Assembly (NCBI RefSeq): GCF_029227915.1
Contig: NC_079879.1
Span: forward strand, 372,001-436,000
DNA: 64,000 nucleotides
DNA from: Hydractinia symbiolongicarpus
Taxonomy: Eukaryota; Cnidaria; Hydrozoa; Anthoathecata; Hydractiniidae
Reading direction: 5' to 3'
The notes under the pieces are model-generated. The model saw only the letters and a list, made by a program, of their open reading frames with translations. It ran no database searches and had not been told where the DNA came from. Of the stretch, positions 24,329 through 37,520 are shown in pieces (the first letter of the stretch is position 1; each line of letters begins with the position of its first letter). The translations under genes were made by a program, and so were the position numbers.

Positions 24329-26966
24329 ATGAGACTTGTAGTTTTCAAAAATGATTTCATTTTTGATGAGACATTGAATAAAAGGAGTTTAATCTCTGGC
24401 AAACGAAAACCCGTGATTTCCCGTAAATTCCGGACCCGGCCCGTATAGTCAAAAGTACACAAAGAAAGTACGCAGGGAGTAAACTCATTTCCCGAACGAT
24501 TCTTTAAATAATTTTTTCACCACTAAAACGCATGAGACTTGTAGTTTTCAAAAATGATTTCATTTTTGATGAGACGCTGAATAAAAGAAGTATAATCGCC
24601 GGCAAACGAAAACCCGCGATTTCCCGTATATCCCGGACTCGGCCCGTATAGTCGAATGTATACAAAGAATGTACCCAGGGAGTAAACTCATTTCCCGAAC
24701 GATTTTTTAAATTATTATTTCACCACCAAAACGCATGAGACTTGTAGTTTTCAAAAATGATTTCATTTTTAATGAGACGCTGAATAAAAGGAGTTTAATC
24801 TCCGGCAAACGAAAACCCGCGATTTCCCGTAAATCCGGGACCCTGCCCGTATAGTCAAAAGTATACAAAGAAAGTACGCAGGGAGTAAACTCATTTCCCG
24901 AACGATTCTTTAAATTATTTTTTTACCACTAAAACGCATGAGACTTGTAATTTTCAAAAATGATTTCATTTTTGATGAGACGCTGAATAAAAGAAGTTTA
25001 ATCGCCGGCAAATGAAAACTCGCGATTTCCCGTAAATCCCGGACTCGGCCCGTATAGTCAAAAGTATACAAAGAAAGTACCCAGGGAGTAAACTCATTTC
25101 CCGAACGATTCTTTAAATTATTTTTTCACCACTAAAACGCATGAGACTTGTAGTTTTTAAAAATGATTTCATTTTTGATGAGACGCTGAATAAAAGGAGT
25201 TTAATCGCCGGCAAACGAAAACCCGCGACTTCCCGTATATCCCAGACTCGGCCCGTATAGTCGAATGTATACAAAGAAAGTACCCAGGGAGTAAACTCAT
25301 TTCCCGAACGATTTTTTAAATTATTTTTTCACCACTAAAACGCATGAGACTTGTAGTTTTCGAAAATGATTTCATTTTTGATGGAACGCCGAATAAAAGG
25401 AGTTTAATCTCCGGCAAACAAAAACCCGCGATTTCCCGTAAATCCCGGACCCGGCCCGTATAGTCGAATGTATACAAAGAAAGTAAACAGGGAGTAAACT
25501 CATTTCCCGAACGATTTTTTAAATTAATTTTTTACCACTAAAACGCATAAGACTTGTAGTTTTCAAAAATGATTTCATTTTTGATGAGACGCTGATTAAA
25601 AGGAGTTTAATCGCCGGCAAACGAAAACCCGCGATTTCCCGTATATCCCGGACTCGGCCCGAATAGTCGAATGTATACAAAAAAAGTACCCAGGGAGTAA
25701 ACTCATTTCCCGAACGATTCTTTAAATTATTTTTTCACCACTAAAACGCATGAGGCTTGCAGTTTTCAAAATTGATTTCATTTTTGATGAGACGCTGAAT
25801 AAAAGGAGTTTAATCTCCGGCAAACGAAAACCCGTAATTTCCCGTAAATCCCGGACCCGGCCCGTATAGTCAAAAGTACACAAAAAAGTACGCAGGGAGT
25901 AAACTCATTTCCCGAACGATTCTTTAAATTATTTTTTCACCACAAAAACGCATGAGATTTGTAGTTTTCAAAAATGATTTCATTTTTGATGAGACGCTGA
26001 ATAAAAGGAGTTTAATCTCTGGCAAACGAAAACCCGTGATTTCCCGTAAATCCCGGACCCGGCCCGTATAGTCAAAAGTACACAAAGAAAGTACGCAGGG
26101 AGTAAACTCATTTCCTGAACGATTCTTTAAATAATTTTTTCACCACTAAAACGCATGAGACATGTAGTTTTCAAAAATGATTTCATTTTTGATGAGACGC
26201 TGAATAAAAGGAGTTAATTCGCCGGCAAACGAAAACCCGCGATTTCCCGTATATCCCGGACTCGGCCCGTATAGTCGAATGTATACAAAGAAAGTACCCA
26301 GGGCTTAAACTCATTTCCCGAACGATTTTTTAAATTATTTTTTCACCACTAAAACGCATGAGACTTGTAGTTTTCAAAAATGATTTCATTTTTGATGAGA
26401 CGCTGAATAAAAGGAGTTTAATCGCCGGCAAACGAAAACCCGCGATTTCCCGTATATCCCGGACTCGGCCCGTATAGTCGAATGTATACAAAGAATGTAC
26501 CCAGGGAGTAAACTCATTTCCCGAACGATTTTTTAAATTATTATTTCACCACCAAAACGCATGAGACTTGTAGTTTTCAAAAATGATTTCATTTTTAATG
26601 AGACGCTGAATAAAAGGAGTTTAATCTCCGGCAAACGAAAACCCGCGATTTCCCGTAAATCCGGGACCCTGCCCGTATAGTCAAAAGTATACAAAGAAAG
26701 TACTCAGGGAGTAAACTCATTTCCCGAACGATTCTTTAAATTATTTTTTTACCACTAAAACGCATGAAACTTGTAATTTTCAAAAATGATTTCATTTTTG
26801 ATGAGACGCTGAATAAAAGGAGTTTAATCGCCGGCAAACGAAAACTCGCGATTTCCCGTAAATCCCGGACTCGGCCCGTATAGTCAAAAGTATACAAAGA
26901 AAGTACCCAGGGAGTAAACTCATTTCCCGAACGATTCTTTAAATTATTTTTTCACCACTAAAACGC
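24329..26966 (+). repeat. Cassette-type block, first of two ~4.1-4.3 kb units
   Basis: Order: a G relative with gagacattg (24329), I (24532, aagtataatcg), A, B, C, D, E (24735-25749), the aggcttgcag variant (25750, 202 bp), G (25952), H (26155), I (26358), A (26561), B (26764). From 23148 the monomers align to those from 27170 at +4,022. The offset becomes +4,059 after the 37-bp deletion, then +4,262 after an H monomer that is present at 28591 but absent here. Confidence 0.78.
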
Positions 26967-29900
26967 ATGAGACTTGTAGTTTTTAAAAATGATTTCATTT
27001 TTGATGAGACGCAGAATAAAAGGAGTTTAATCGCCGGCAAACGAAAACCCGCATTTTCCCGTAAATCCTGGACTCGGCCCGTATAGTCAAAAGTGTACAA
27101 AGAAAGTACCCAGGGAGTAAACTCATTTTTCGAACAATTTTTTAAATTATTTTTTCACCACTAAGACGCATGAGACTTTTAGTTTTCAAAAATGATTTCA
27201 TTTTTGATGAGACGCTGAATAAAGGGAGTTTAATCGCCGGCAAACGAAAACCCGCGATTTCCCGTATATCCCGGACTCGGCCCGTATAGTCGAATGTATA
27301 CAAAGAAAGTACCCAGGGAGTAAACTCATTTCCCGAACGATTTTTTAAATTATTATTTCACCACTAAGACGCATGAGACTTTTAGTTTTCAGAAATGATT
27401 TCATTTTTGATGAGACGCTGAATAAAAGGAGTTTAATCGCCGGCAAACGAAAACCCGCGATTTCCCGTAAATCCCGGACTCGGCCCGTATAGTCAAAAGT
27501 GTACAAAGAAAGTACCCAGGGAGTAAACTCATTTCCCGAACGATTCTTTAAATTATTTTTTCACCACTAAAACGCATGAGACTTGTAGTTTTTAAAAATG
27601 ATTTCATTTTTGATGAGACGCTGAATAAAAGGAGCTTAATCTCCGGCAAACGAAAACCCGTGATTTCCCGTAAATCCCGGCCCCGGCCCGTATAGTCAAA
27701 AGTACACAAAGAAAGTACGCAGGGAGTAAACTCATTTCCCGAACGATTCTTTAAATTATTTTTTCACCACTAAAACGCATGAGACTTGTAGTTTTCAAAA
27801 ATGATTTCGTTTTGGATGAGTCGCTGAATAAAAGAAGTTTAATCGCCGGCAAACGAAAACCCGCGATTTCCCGTAAATCCCGGGCTTGGCCCGTATAGTC
27901 GAGTGTATACAAAGAAAGTACCCAGGGAGTAAACTCATTTTCCGAACAATTTTTTAAATTATTTTTTCACCACTAAGACGCATGAGACTTTTAGTTTTCA
28001 AAAATGATTTCATTTTTGATGAGACGCTGAATAAAAGGAGTTTAATCGCCGGCAAACGAAAACCCGCGATTTCCCGTAAATCCCGGACTCGGCCCGTATA
28101 GTCAAAAGTGTACAAAGAAAGTACCCAGGGAGTAAACTCATTTCCCGAACGATTCTTTAAATTATTTTTTCACCACTAAAACGCATGAGACTTGTAGTTT
28201 TCAAAAATGATTTCATTTTTGATGAGACGCTGAATAAAAGGAGTTTAATCTCCGGCAAACGAAAACCCGTGATTTCCCGTAAATCCCGGCCCCGGCCCGT
28301 ATAGTCAAAAGTACGCAAAGAAAGTACGCAGGGAGTAAACTCATTTCCCGAACGATTCTTTAAATTATTTTTTCACCACAAAAACGCATGAGACTTGTAG
28401 TTTTCAAAAATGATTTCATTTTTGATGAGACATTGAATAAAAGGAGTTTAATCTCTGGCAAACGAAAACCCGTGATTTCCCGTAAATTCCGGACCCGGCC
28501 CGTATAGTCAAAAGTACTCAAAAATAGTACGCAGGGAGTAAACTCATTTCCCGAACGATTCTTTAAATAATTTTTTCACCACTAAAACGCATGAGACTTG
28601 TAGTTTTCAAAAATGATTTCATTTTTGATGAGACGCTGAATAAAAGGAGTTAATTCGCCGGCAAACGAAAACCCGCGATTTCCCGTATATCCCGGACTCG
28701 GCCCGTATAGTCGAATGTATACAAAGAAAGTACCCATAGATTAAACTCATTTCCCGAACGATTTTTTAAATTATTTTTTCACCACTAAAACGCATGAGAC
28801 TTGTAGTTTTCAAAAATGATTTCATTTTTGATGAGACGCTGAATAAAAGAAGTATAATCGCCGGCAAACGAAAACCCGCGATTTCCCGTATATCCCGGAC
28901 TCGGCCCGTATAGTCGAATGTATACAAAGAATGTACCCAGGGAGTAAACTCATTTCCCGAACGATTTTTTAAATTATTATTTCACCACCAAAACGCATGA
29001 GACTTGTAGTTTTCAAAAATGATTTCATTTTTAATGAGACGCTGAATAAAAGGAGTTTAATCTCCGGCAAACGAAAACCCGCGATTTCCCGTAAATCCGG
29101 GACCCTGCCCGTATAGTCAAAAGTATACAAAGAAAGTACGCAGGGAGTAAACTCATTTCCCGAACGATTCTTTAAGTTATTTTTTTACCACTAAAACGCA
29201 TGAGACTTGTAATTTTCAAAAATGATTTCATTTTTGATGAGACGCTGAATAAAAGGAGTTTAATCGCCGGCAAATGAAAACTCGCGATTTCCCGTAAATC
29301 CCGGACTCGGCCCGTATAGTCAAAAGTATACAAAGAAAGTACCCAGGGAGTAAACTCATTTCCCGAACGATTCTTTAAATTATTTTTTCACCACTAAAAC
29401 GCATGAGACTTGTAGTTTTTAAAAATGATTTCATTTTTGATGAGACGCTGAATAAAAGGAGTTTAATCGCCGGCAAATGAAAACTCGCTATTTCCCGTAA
29501 ATCCCGGACTCGGCCCGTATAGTCAAAAGTATACAAAGAAAGTACCCAGGGAGTAAACTCATTTCCCGAACGATTCTTTAAATTATTTTTTCACCACTAA
29601 AACGCATGAGACTTGTAGTTTTTAAAAATGATTTCATTTTTGATGAGACGCTGAATAAAAGGAGTTTAATCGCCGACAAACGAAAACCCGCGACTTCCCG
29701 TATATCCCAGACTCGGCCCGTATAGTCGAATGTATACATAGAAAGTAAACAGGGAGTAAACTCATTTCCCGAACGATTTTTTAAATTAATTTTTTACCAC
29801 TAAAACGCATAAGACTTGTAGTTTTCAAAAATGATTTCATTTTTGATGAGACGCTGATTAAAAGGAGTTTAATCGCCGGCAAACGAAAACCCGCGATTTC

Positions 29901-31837
29901 CCGTATATCCCGGACTCGGCCCAAATAGTCGAATGTATACAAAAAAAGTACCCAGGGAGTAAACTCATTTCCCGAACGATCCTTTAAATTATTTTTTCAC
30001 CACTAAAACGCATGAGGCTTGCAGTTTTCAAAATTGATTTCATTTTTGATGAGACGCTGAATAAAAGGAGTTTAATCTCCGGCAAACGAAAACCCGTAAT
30101 TTCCCGTAAATCCCGGACCCGGCCCGTATAGTTAAAAGTACACAAAAAAGTACGCAGGGAGTAAACTCATTTCCCGAACGATTCTTTAAATTATTTTTTC
30201 ACCATAAAAACGCATGAGATTTGTAGTTTTCAAAAATGATTTCATTTTTGATGAGACGCTGAATAAAAGGAGTTTAATCTCTGGCAAACGAAAACCCGTG
30301 ATTTCCCGTAAATCCCGGACCCGGCCCGTATAGTCAAAAGTACACAAAGAAAGTACGCAGGGAGTAAACTCATTTCCTGAACGATTCTTTAAATAATTTT
30401 TTCACCACTAAAACGCATGAGACTTGTAGTTTTCAAAAATGATTTCATTTTTGATGAGACGCTGAATAAAAGGAGTTAATTCGCCGGCAAACGAAAACCC
30501 GCGATTTCCCGTATATCCTGGACTCGGCCCGTATAGTCGAATGTATACAAAGAAAGTACCCAGGGCTTAAACTCATTTCCCGAACGATTTTTTAAATTAT
30601 TTTTTCACCACTAAAACGCATGAGACTTGTAGTTTTCAAAAATGATTTCATTCTTGATGAGACGCTGAATAAAAGGAGTTTAATCGCCGGCAAACGAAAA
30701 CCCGCGATTTCCCGTATATCCCGGACTCGGCCCGTATAGTCGAATGTATACAAAGAATGTACCCAGGGAGTAAACTCATTTCCTGAACGATTTTTTAAAT
30801 TATTATTTCACCACCAAAACGCATGAGACTTGTAGTTTTCAAAAATGATTTCATTTTTGATGAGACGCTTAATAAAAGGAGTTTAATCTCCGGCAAACGA
30901 AAACCCGCGATTTCCCGTAAATCCGGGACCCTGCCCGTATAGTCAAAAGTATACAAAGAAAGTACGCAGGGAGTAAACTCATTTCCCGAACGATTCTTTA
31001 AATTATTTTTTTACCACTAAAACGCATGAAACTTGTAATTTTCAAAAATGATTTCATTTTTGATGAGACGCTGAATAAAAGGAGTTTAATCGCCGGCAAA
31101 CGAAAACTCGCGATTTCCCGTAAATCCCGGACTCGGCCCGTATAGTCAAAAGTATACAAAGAAAGTACCCAGGGAGTAAACTCATTTCCCGAACGATTCT
31201 TTAAATTATTTTTTCACCACTAAAACGCATGAGGCTTGTAGTTTTTAAAAATGATTTCATTTTTGATGAGACGCTGAATAAAAGGAGTTTAATCGCCGGC
31301 AAACGAAAACCCGCGACTTCCCGTATATTTCAGACCCGGCCCGTATAGTCGAATGTATACAAAGAAAGTACCCAGGGAGTAAACTCATTTCCCGAACGAT
31401 TTTTTAAATTATTTTTTCACCAATAAAACGCATGAGACTTGTAGTTTTCAAAAATGATTTCATTTTTGATAGAACGCCGAATAAAAGGAGTTTAATCTCC
31501 GGCAAACAAAAACCCGCGATTTCCCGTAAATCCCGGACCCGGCCCGTATAGTCGAATGTATACAAAGAAAGTAAACAGGGAGTAAACTCATTTTCCGAAC
31601 GATTTTTTAAATTAATTTTTTACCACTAAAACGCATAAGACTTGTAGTTTTCAAAAATGATTTCATTTTTGATGAGACGCTAAATGAAAGGAGTTTAATC
31701 GCCGGCAAACGAAAACCCGCGATTTCCCGTATATCCAGGACTCGGCCAGTATAGTCGAACGTATACAAAGAAAGTACCCAGGGAGTAAACTCATTTCCCG
31801 AACGATTTTTTAAATTATTATTTCACCACCAAAACGC
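26967..31837 (+). repeat. Second ~4.1-4.3 kb unit, parallel to 413-4877
   Basis: It begins with a hybrid (26967: gtttttaaaaatg head, cccgcatttt and aatcctgg tail) that also occurs at 413. N, N, O, M, N, O, G', H, I, A, B follow to 29402, then two rearranged monomers (29403 and 29606), E (29809), the aggcttgcag variant (30012, 202 bp), G, H, I, A, B, C, D and the L-like monomer with atccaggac at 31635. The series matches 413-4877 at offsets of 26,554, 26,757 and 26,960 bp, changing in 203-bp steps. Confidence 0.78.
29403..29808 (+). repeat. Two rearranged monomers: B-like duplicate and C/D hybrid
   Basis: 29403 has a C head (gtttttaaaaatg) with a B body (aaatgaaaactcgc). 29606 has a C head (gacttcccg, ccagactcgg) but a D tail (catagaaagtaaacag). 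In the parallel region the C (2646) and D (2849) monomers are intact, and D there carries the same catagaaag. One monomer was gained and one lost, so the overall offset is unchanged. Confidence 0.7.
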
Positions 31838-33055
31838 ATGAGACTTGTAGTTTTCAAAAATGATTTCATTTTTGATGAGACGCTGAATAAAAGGAGTTTA
31901 ATCTCCGGCAAACGAAAACCCGCGATTTCCCGTAAATCCGGGACCCGGCCTGTACAGTCAAAAGTATACAAAGAAAGTACGCAGGGAGTAAACTCATTTC
32001 CCGAACGATTTTTTAAATTATTATTTCACCACCAAAACGCATGAGACTTGTAGTTTTCAAAAATGATTTCATTTTTGATGAGACGCTGAATAAAAGGAAT
32101 TTAATCTCCGGCAAACGAAAACCCGCGATTTCCCGTAAATCCGGGACCCGGCCTGTACAGTCAAAAGTATACAAAGAAAGTACGCAGGGAGTAAATTCAT
32201 TTCCCGAACGATTTTTTAAATTATTATTTCACCAACAAAACGCATGAGACTTGTAGTTTTCAAAAATGATTTCATTTTTGATGAGACGCTGAATAAAAGG
32301 AGTTTAATCTCCGGCAAACGAGAACCCGCGATTTCCCGTAAATCCCGGACCCGGCCTGTATAGTCGAATGTATACAAAGAAAGTAAACAGGGAGTAAACT
32401 CATTTCCCGAACGATTTTTTAAATTATTATTTCACCACCAAAACGCATGAGACTTGTAGTTTTCAAAAATGATTTCATTTTTGATGAGACGCTGAATAAA
32501 AGGAGTTTAATCTCCGGCAAACGAAAACCCGCGATTTCCCGTAAATCCGGGACCCGGCCTGTACAGTCAAAAGTATACAAAGAAAGTACGCAGGGAGTAA
32601 ACTCATTTCCCGAACGATTTTTTAAATTATTATTTCACCACCAAAACGCATGAGACTTGTAGTTTTCAAAAATGATTTCATTTTTGATGAGACGCTAAAT
32701 AAAAGGAGTTTAATCGCCGGCAAACGAAAACCCGCGATTTCCCGTATATCCCGGACTCGGCCAGTATAGTCGAATGTATACAAAGAAAGTACCCAGGGAG
32801 TAAACTCATTTCCCGAACGATTTTTTAAATTATTTTTTTACCACCAAAACGCATGAGACTTGTAGTTTTCAAAAATGATTTCATTTTTGATGAGACGCTG
32901 AATAAAAGGAGTTTAATCTCCGGCAAACGAAAACCCGTAATTTCCCGTAAATCCCGGACCCGGCCCGTATAGTCAAAAGTACACAAAGAAAGTACGCACG
33001 GAGTAAACTCATTTCCCGAACGATTCTTTAAATTATTTTTTCACCACATAAACGC
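31838..33055 (+). repeat. J-J-K-J-L block
   Basis: J (31838, 32041, 32447), K (32244, with cgagaaccc) and L (32650), then the monomer with accgtaattt-type sequence and gcacgg (32853). This corresponds to 4878-5892 plus 6299-6501, with the two monomers at 5893 and 6096 missing. The shared cgagaaccc in the K monomers at 5284, 10359 and 32244 supports common descent. Confidence 0.8.
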
Positions 33056-33664
33056 ATGAGATTTGTAGTTTTCAAAAATGATTTCATTTTTGATGAGACG
33101 CTGAATAAAAGGAGTTTAATCTCTGGCAAACGAAAACCCGTGATTTCCCGTAAATCCCGGACCCGGCCCGTATAGTCAAAAGTACAAAAAGAAAGTACGC
33201 AGGGAGTAAACTCATTTCCTGAACGATTCTTTAAATATTTTTTTCACCACTAAAACGCATGAGACTTGTAGTTTTCAAAAATGATTTCATTTTTGATGAG
33301 ACGCTGAATAAAAGGAGATAATTCGCCGGCAAACGAAAACCCGCGATTTCCCGTATATCCCGGACTCGGCCCGTATAGTCGAATGTATACAAAGAAAGTA
33401 CCCAGGGCTTAAACTCATTTCCCGAACGATTTTTTAAATTATTTTTTCACCACTAAAACGCATGAGACTTGTAGTTTTCAAAAATGATTTCATTTTTGAT
33501 GAGACGCTGAATAAAAGGAGTTTAATCGCCGGCAAACGAAAACCCGCGATTTCCCGTATATCCCGGACTCGGCCCGTATAGTCGAATGTATACAAAGAAT
33601 GTACCCAGGGAGTAAACTCATTTCCCGAACGATTTTTTAAATTATTATTTCACCACCAAAACGC
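33056..33664 (+). repeat. G-H-I monomers preceding a duplicated cassette
   Basis: G (33056, gagattt, tacaaaaag), H (33259, agataattc, agggcttaaac) and I (33462, gaatgtaccc). They match 6502-7110 at +26,554. Confidence 0.8.
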
Positions 33665-34679
33665 ATGAGACTTGTAGTTTTCAAAAATGATTTCATTTTT
33701 AATGAGACGCTGAATAAAAGGAGTTTAATCTCCGGCAAACGAAAACCCGCGATTTCCCGTAAATCCGGGACCCTGCCCATATAGTCAAAAGTATACAAAG
33801 AAAGTACGCAGGGAGTAAACTCATTTCCCGAACGATTCTTTAAATTATTTTTTTACCACTAAAACGCATGAAACTTGTAATTTTCAAAAATGATTTCATT
33901 TTTGATGAGACGCTGAATAAAAGGAGTTTAATCGCCGGCAAACGAAAACTCGCGATTTCCCGTAAATCCCGGACTCGGCCCGTATAGTCAAAAGTATACA
34001 AAGAAAGTACCCAGGGAGTAAACTCATTTCCCGAACGATTCTTTAAATTACTTTTTCACCACTAAAACGCATGAGACTTGTAGTTTTTAAAAATGATTTC
34101 ATTTTTGATGAGACGCTGAATAAAAGGAGTTTAATCGCCGGCAAACGAAAACCCGCGACTTCCCGTGTATCCCAGACCCGGCCCGTATAGTCGAATGTAT
34201 ACAAAGAAAGTACCCAGGGAGTAAACTCATTTCCCGAACGATTTTTTAAATTATTTTTTCACCACTAAAACGCATGAGACTTGTAGTTTTCAAAAATGAT
34301 TTCATTTTTGATGGAACGCCGAATAAAAGGAGTTTAATCTCCGGCAAACAAAAACCCGCGATTTCCCGTACATCCCGGACCCGGCCCGTATAGTCGAATG
34401 TATACAAAGAAAGTAAACAGGGAGTAAACTCATTTCCCGAACGATTTTTTAAATTAATTTTTTACCACTAAAACGCATAAGACTTGTAATTTTCAAAAAT
34501 GATTTCATTTTTGATGAGACGCTGATTAAAAGGAGTTTAATCGCCGGCAAACGAAAACCCGCGATTTCCCGTATATCCCGGACTCGGCCCGAATAGTCGA
34601 ATGTAAACAAAAAAAGTACCCAGGGAGTAAACTCATTTCCCGAACGATTTTTTAAATTATTTTTTCACCACCAAAACGC
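33665..34679 (+). repeat. 5-monomer duplication A-B-C-D-E, copy 1
   Basis: Five monomers (1,015 bp) that recur at 34680-35694. Both copies share private variants: ttaaattactttttcacc in B, ataagacttgtaatttt in E and gaatgtaaacaaaaaaag in E. Elsewhere these read ttattttttcacc, tgtagtttt and gtatac. Confidence 0.9.
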
Positions 34680-35694
34680 ATGAGACTTGTAGTTTTCAAA
34701 AATGATTTCATTTTTAATGAGACGCTGAATAAAAGGAGTTTAATCTCCGGCAAACGAAAACCCGCGATTTCCCGTAAATCCGGGACCCTGCCCATATAGT
34801 CAAAAGTATACAAAGAAAGTACGCAGGGAGTAAACTCATTTCCCGAACGATTCTTTAAATTATTTTTTTACCACTAAAACGCATGAAACTTGTAATTTTC
34901 AAAAATGATTTCATTTTTGATGAGACGCTGAATAAAAGGAGTTTAATCGCCGGCAAACGAAAACTCGCGATTTCCCGTAAATCCCGGACTCGGCCCGTAT
35001 AGTCAAAAGTATACAAAGAAAGTACCCAGGGAGTAAACTCATTTCCCGAACGATTCTTTAAATTACTTTTTCACCACTAAAACGCATGAGACTTGTAGTT
35101 TTTAAAAATGATTTCATTTTTGATGAGACGCTGAATAAAAGGAGTTTAATCGCCGGCAAACGAAAACCCGCGACTTCCCGTATATCCCAGACCCGGCCCT
35201 TATAGTCGAATGTATACAAAGAAAGTACCCAGGGAGTAAACTCATTTCCCGAACGATTTTTTAAATTATTTTTTCACCACTAAAACGCATGAGACTTGTA
35301 GTTTTCAAAAATGATTTCATTTTTGATGGAACGCCGAATAAAAGGAGTTTAATCTCCGGCAAACAAAAACCCGCGATTTCCCGTACATCCCGGACCCGGC
35401 CCGTATAGTCGAATGTATACAAAGAAAGTAAACAGGGAGTAAACTCATTTCCCGAACGATTTTTTAAATTAATTTTTTACCACTAAAACGCATAAGACTT
35501 GTAATTTTCAAAAATGATTTCATTTTTGATGAGACGCTGATTAAAAGGAGTTTAATCGCCGGCAAACGAAAACCCGCGATTTCCCGTATATCCCGGACTC
35601 GGCCTGAATAGTCGAATGTAAACAAAAAAAGTACCCAGGGAGTAAACTCATTTCCCGAACGATTTTTTAAATTATTTTTTCACCACCAAAACGC
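34680..35694 (+). repeat. 5-monomer duplication A-B-C-D-E, copy 2
   Basis: Tandem copy of 33665-34679. Noted differences are few: cccgtgtatccc versus cccgtatatccc (about 34162 versus 35177), ggcccgtatag versus ggcccttatag (about 35196) and ggcccgaatag versus ggcctgaatag (about 35603). It is followed by F at 35695, as expected for the cassette. Confidence 0.9.
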
Positions 35695-36303
35695 ATGAGA
35701 CTTGTAGTTTTCAAAAATGATTTTATTTTTGATGAGACGCTGAATAATAGGAGTTTAATCTCCGGCAAACAAAAACCCGCCATTTCCCGTAAATCCGGGA
35801 CCCGGCCGGTATAGTCAAAAGTGTACAAAGAAAGTACCCAAGGAGTAAATTCATTTCCCGAACGATTCTTTAAATTATTTTTTCACCACTAAAACGCATG
35901 AGACTTGTAGTTTTCAAAAATGATTTCATTTTTGATGAGACGCTAAATGAAAGGAGTTTAATCGCCGGCAAACGAAAACCCGCGATTTCCCGTATATCCC
36001 GGACTCGGCCAGTATAGTCGAATGTATACAAAGAAAGTACCCAGGGAGTAAACTCATTTCCCGAACGATTTTTTAAATTATTATTTCACCACCAAAACGC
36101 ATGAGACTTGTAGTTTTCAAAAATGATTTCATTTTTGATGAGACGCTGAATAAAAGGAGTTTAATCTCCGGCAAACGAAAACCCGCGATTTCCCGTAAAT
36201 CCGGGACCCGGCCTGTACAGTCAAAAATATACAAAGAAAGTACGCAGGGAGTAAACTCATTTCCCGAACGATTTTTTAAATTATTATTTCACCACCAAAA
36301 CGC
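35695..36303 (+). repeat. F, L-like and J transition monomers
   Basis: F (35695), the L relative with gctaaatgaaagg (35898) and J (36101, with the private change tcaaaaatatac). Same series as 15028-15636 and 40769-41377. Confidence 0.8.
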
Positions 36304-37520
36304 ATGAGACTTGTAGTTTTCAAATATGATTTCATTTTTGATGAGACGCTGAATAAAAGGAGTTTAATCTCCGGCAAACGAAAATTCGCAATTTCCCGTA
36401 AATCCCGGACCCGGCCTGTATAGTCGAACGTATACAAAGAAAGTAAACAGGGAGTAAACTCATTTCCCGAACGATTTTTTTAATTATTATTTCACCACCA
36501 AAACGCATGAGACTTGTAGTTTTCAAAAATGATTTCATTTTTGATGAGACGCTGAATAAAATGAGTTTAATCTCCGGCAAACGAAAACCCGCGATTTCCC
36601 GTAAATCCCGGACCCAGCCTGTATAGTCGAATGTATACAAAGAAAGTAAACAGGGAGTAAACTCATTTCCCGAACGATTTTTTAAATTAATTTTTTACCA
36701 CTAAAACGCATAAGACTTGTAGTTTTCAAAAATGACTTCATTTTTGATGAGACGCTGATTAAAAGGAGTTTAATCTCCGGCAAACAAAAACCCGCGATTT
36801 CCCGTAAATCCCGGACTCGGCCCGAATAGTCGAATGTATACAAAAAAGTACCCAGGGAGTAAACTCATTTCCCGAACAATTTTTTAAATTATTTTTTCAC
36901 CACCAAAACGCATGAGACTTGTAGTTTTCAAAAATGATTTTATTTTTGATGAGACGCTGAATAATAGGAGTTTAATTTCCGGCAAACAAAAACCCGCGAT
37001 TTCCCGTAAATCCGGGACCCGGCCGGTATAGTCAAAAGTGTACAAAGAAAGTACCCAAGGAGTAAATTCATTTCCCGAACGATTCTTTAAATTATTTTTT
37101 CACCACTAAAACGCATGAGACTTGTAGTTTTCAAAAATGATTTCATTTTTGATGAGACGCTGAATAAAAGGAGTTTAATCTCCGGCAAACGAAAACCCGC
37201 AATTTCCCGTAAATCCCGTACCCGGCCTGTATAGTCGAACGTATACAAAGAAAGTAAACAGGGAGTAAACTCATTTCCCGAACGATTCTTTAAATTATTA
37301 TTTCACCACCAAAACGCATGAGACTTGTAGTTTTCAAAAATGATTTCATTTTTGATGAGACGCTAAATAAAAGGAGTTTAATCGCCGGCAAACGAAAACC
37401 CGCGATTTCCCGTATATCCCGGACTCGGCCAGTATAGTCGAATGTATACAAAGGAAGTACCCAGGGAGTAAACTCATTTCCCGAACGATTTTTTAAATTA
37501 TTATTTCACCACCAAAACGC
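36304..37520 (+). repeat. 6-monomer duplication (~1.22 kb), copy 1
   Basis: K (36304, with caaatatgattt), K with aaaatgagt and cccagcctg (36507), E variant (36710, 202 bp, with aatgacttca), F with aatttccgg (36912), K with cccgtacccgg (37115) and L (37318, with aaaggaagt). All six private variants recur in copy 2 at 37521, proving a recent block duplication. Confidence 0.92.
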
